Below, in pieces: positions 63,518 to 64,000 of a stretch of DNA of 64,000 nucleotides; the first letter of the stretch is position 1; every line of letters starts with the position of its first letter. The stretch comes from Bacteroidota bacterium (GTDB lineage: Bacteria; Bacteroidota; Bacteroidia; B-17B0; Aurantibacillaceae), in assembly GCA_020162035.1 (NCBI GenBank), contig JAIUNM010000013.1:1-64000 (forward strand), in the 5' to 3' direction. The translations under genes and the position numbers were made by a program. Under the pieces are notes generated by a model. The model saw only the letters and a program-made list of their open reading frames with translations, ran no database searches and was not told where the DNA came from.

Positions 63518-64000
63518 ATGGTGGCAACAACAGAATATATTTTAAGTGAAGTAAAAAACGGTGTGTTAATTATAACTATTAATCGCCCCGATAAATTAAA
63601 TTCGTTAAACAAACAAACTATTGAAGAACTACATGATACCTTGGTTGAAGCAGAAAATATTAACGAAATAAATGCTATAATATTAACTGGTGCCGGACAA
63701 AAAGCCTTTGTGGCAGGTGCTGATATTGCTGAGTTTGCAAATTTTTCGATAGAACAAGGTAAACAACTAAGTTCAATTGGTCATTTTAAAATATTTAATT
63801 TTATAGAAAACTATAGCAAACCAATAATTGCAGCCGTTAACGGTTTTGCCTTGGGTGGCGGGTTAGAATTAGCAATGGCGTGCCACATTAGAGTAGTTAG
63901 CGATAATGCTAAAATGGGGTTACCTGAAGTTAGTTTAGGTGTTATTCCTGGTTATGGTGGTACTCAACGCTTAGCTCAATTAGTTGGAAAAGGTAAAGCT
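63518..64000 (+). CDS. Enoyl-CoA hydratase/isomerase (partial, runs off the window)
   Basis: 161 codons are visible, starting MVATTEYILSEVKNGVLIITINRP and ending in the crotonase core. The oxyanion-hole motif is seen as 'FVAGADIAEFA' (about 67-77), then 'AVNGFALGGGLELAMACHIR' (about 107-126), and 'GLPEVSLGVIPGYGGTQRL' (about 135-153) with a catalytic Glu. It is a short-chain enoyl-CoA hydratase of fatty acid beta-oxidation or branched-chain breakdown. The C-terminus lies beyond the window. Confidence 0.9.
   Translation, partial: MVATTEYILSEVKNGVLIITINRPDKLNSLNKQTIEELHDTLVEAENINEINAIILTGAGQKAFVAGADIAEFANFSIEQGKQLSSIGHFKIFNFIENYSKPIIAAVNGFALGGGLELAMACHIRVVSDNAKMGLPEVSLGVIPGYGGTQRLAQLVGKGKA

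Overview
The window comes from a low-GC member of the Bacteroidota; I cannot place it below phylum. Supporting signs are a complete mraZ-to-ftsZ cluster containing an FtsL-like protein of the Bacteroidota type, type IX secretion (T9SS) C-terminal domains, a TonB-receptor/GLPGLI pair, and families such as DUF4271, DUF5777 and DUF2851. Upstream of many genes there are TAnnTTTG -7 boxes with TTG/TTTG -33 elements, and there are few Shine-Dalgarno sequences. No tRNA, rRNA, CRISPR array or intact transposon was found.

Layout. 1-10.1 kb: a partial glycine-rich/Ig-like surface protein, a GLPGLI/outer-membrane barrel pair, riboflavin synthase, a secreted protein, a peptide-binding lipoprotein and a membrane protein ending in a signalling-type helix. 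10.1-25.7 kb: one leftward division and cell-wall operon, mraZ-rsmH-ftsL-ftsI-murE-mraY-murD-ftsW-murG-murC-ftsQ-ftsA-ftsZ. It has a candidate MraZ operator at the front and a hairpin terminator at the end. 26-38.8 kb: an acyltransferase, a di-heme cytochrome resembling TsdA, hemD with a histone-like tail, DUF4271, DUF5777, YceI, mutY, then rightward HU, a TPR protein, a 29-residue basic protein and RNase G, then mfd on the opposite strand. 38.9-50 kb: two T9SS cargo proteins, purL, a YdcF protein, DUF2851, an aldehyde dehydrogenase and a Pif1-like helicase. 49.9-61.4 kb: a leftward run of yajQ, a nucleotidyltransferase pair, a GHMP kinase, purC, leuS, pyk and pgeF. 61.4-64 kb: a VanX-like lipoprotein, a flavoprotein and a partial enoyl-CoA hydratase.

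The most unusual structure lies between purC and leuS. The first 50 nt of leuS are present twice as direct repeats (54828-54877 and 58251-58300; 49 of 50 identical) flanking about 3.4 kb. The simplest reading is that a DNA segment entered the 5' end of leuS, just downstream of purC, and rebuilt an intact leuS with a new promoter. The segment carries a PKD-type lipoprotein gene broken by an in-frame TAG and two small secreted, probably barrel-forming proteins. No recombinase is visible inside it.

Other points of interest are the 10-bp-phased GTGGTAAA repeats before mraZ, an ftsI that seems to start upstream of its first ATG, the lysine-rich N-terminus on HemD, and a membrane protein that ends where a SpoIIE-type phosphatase domain would be expected. 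All family assignments come from reading the translated sequence, with no database search.
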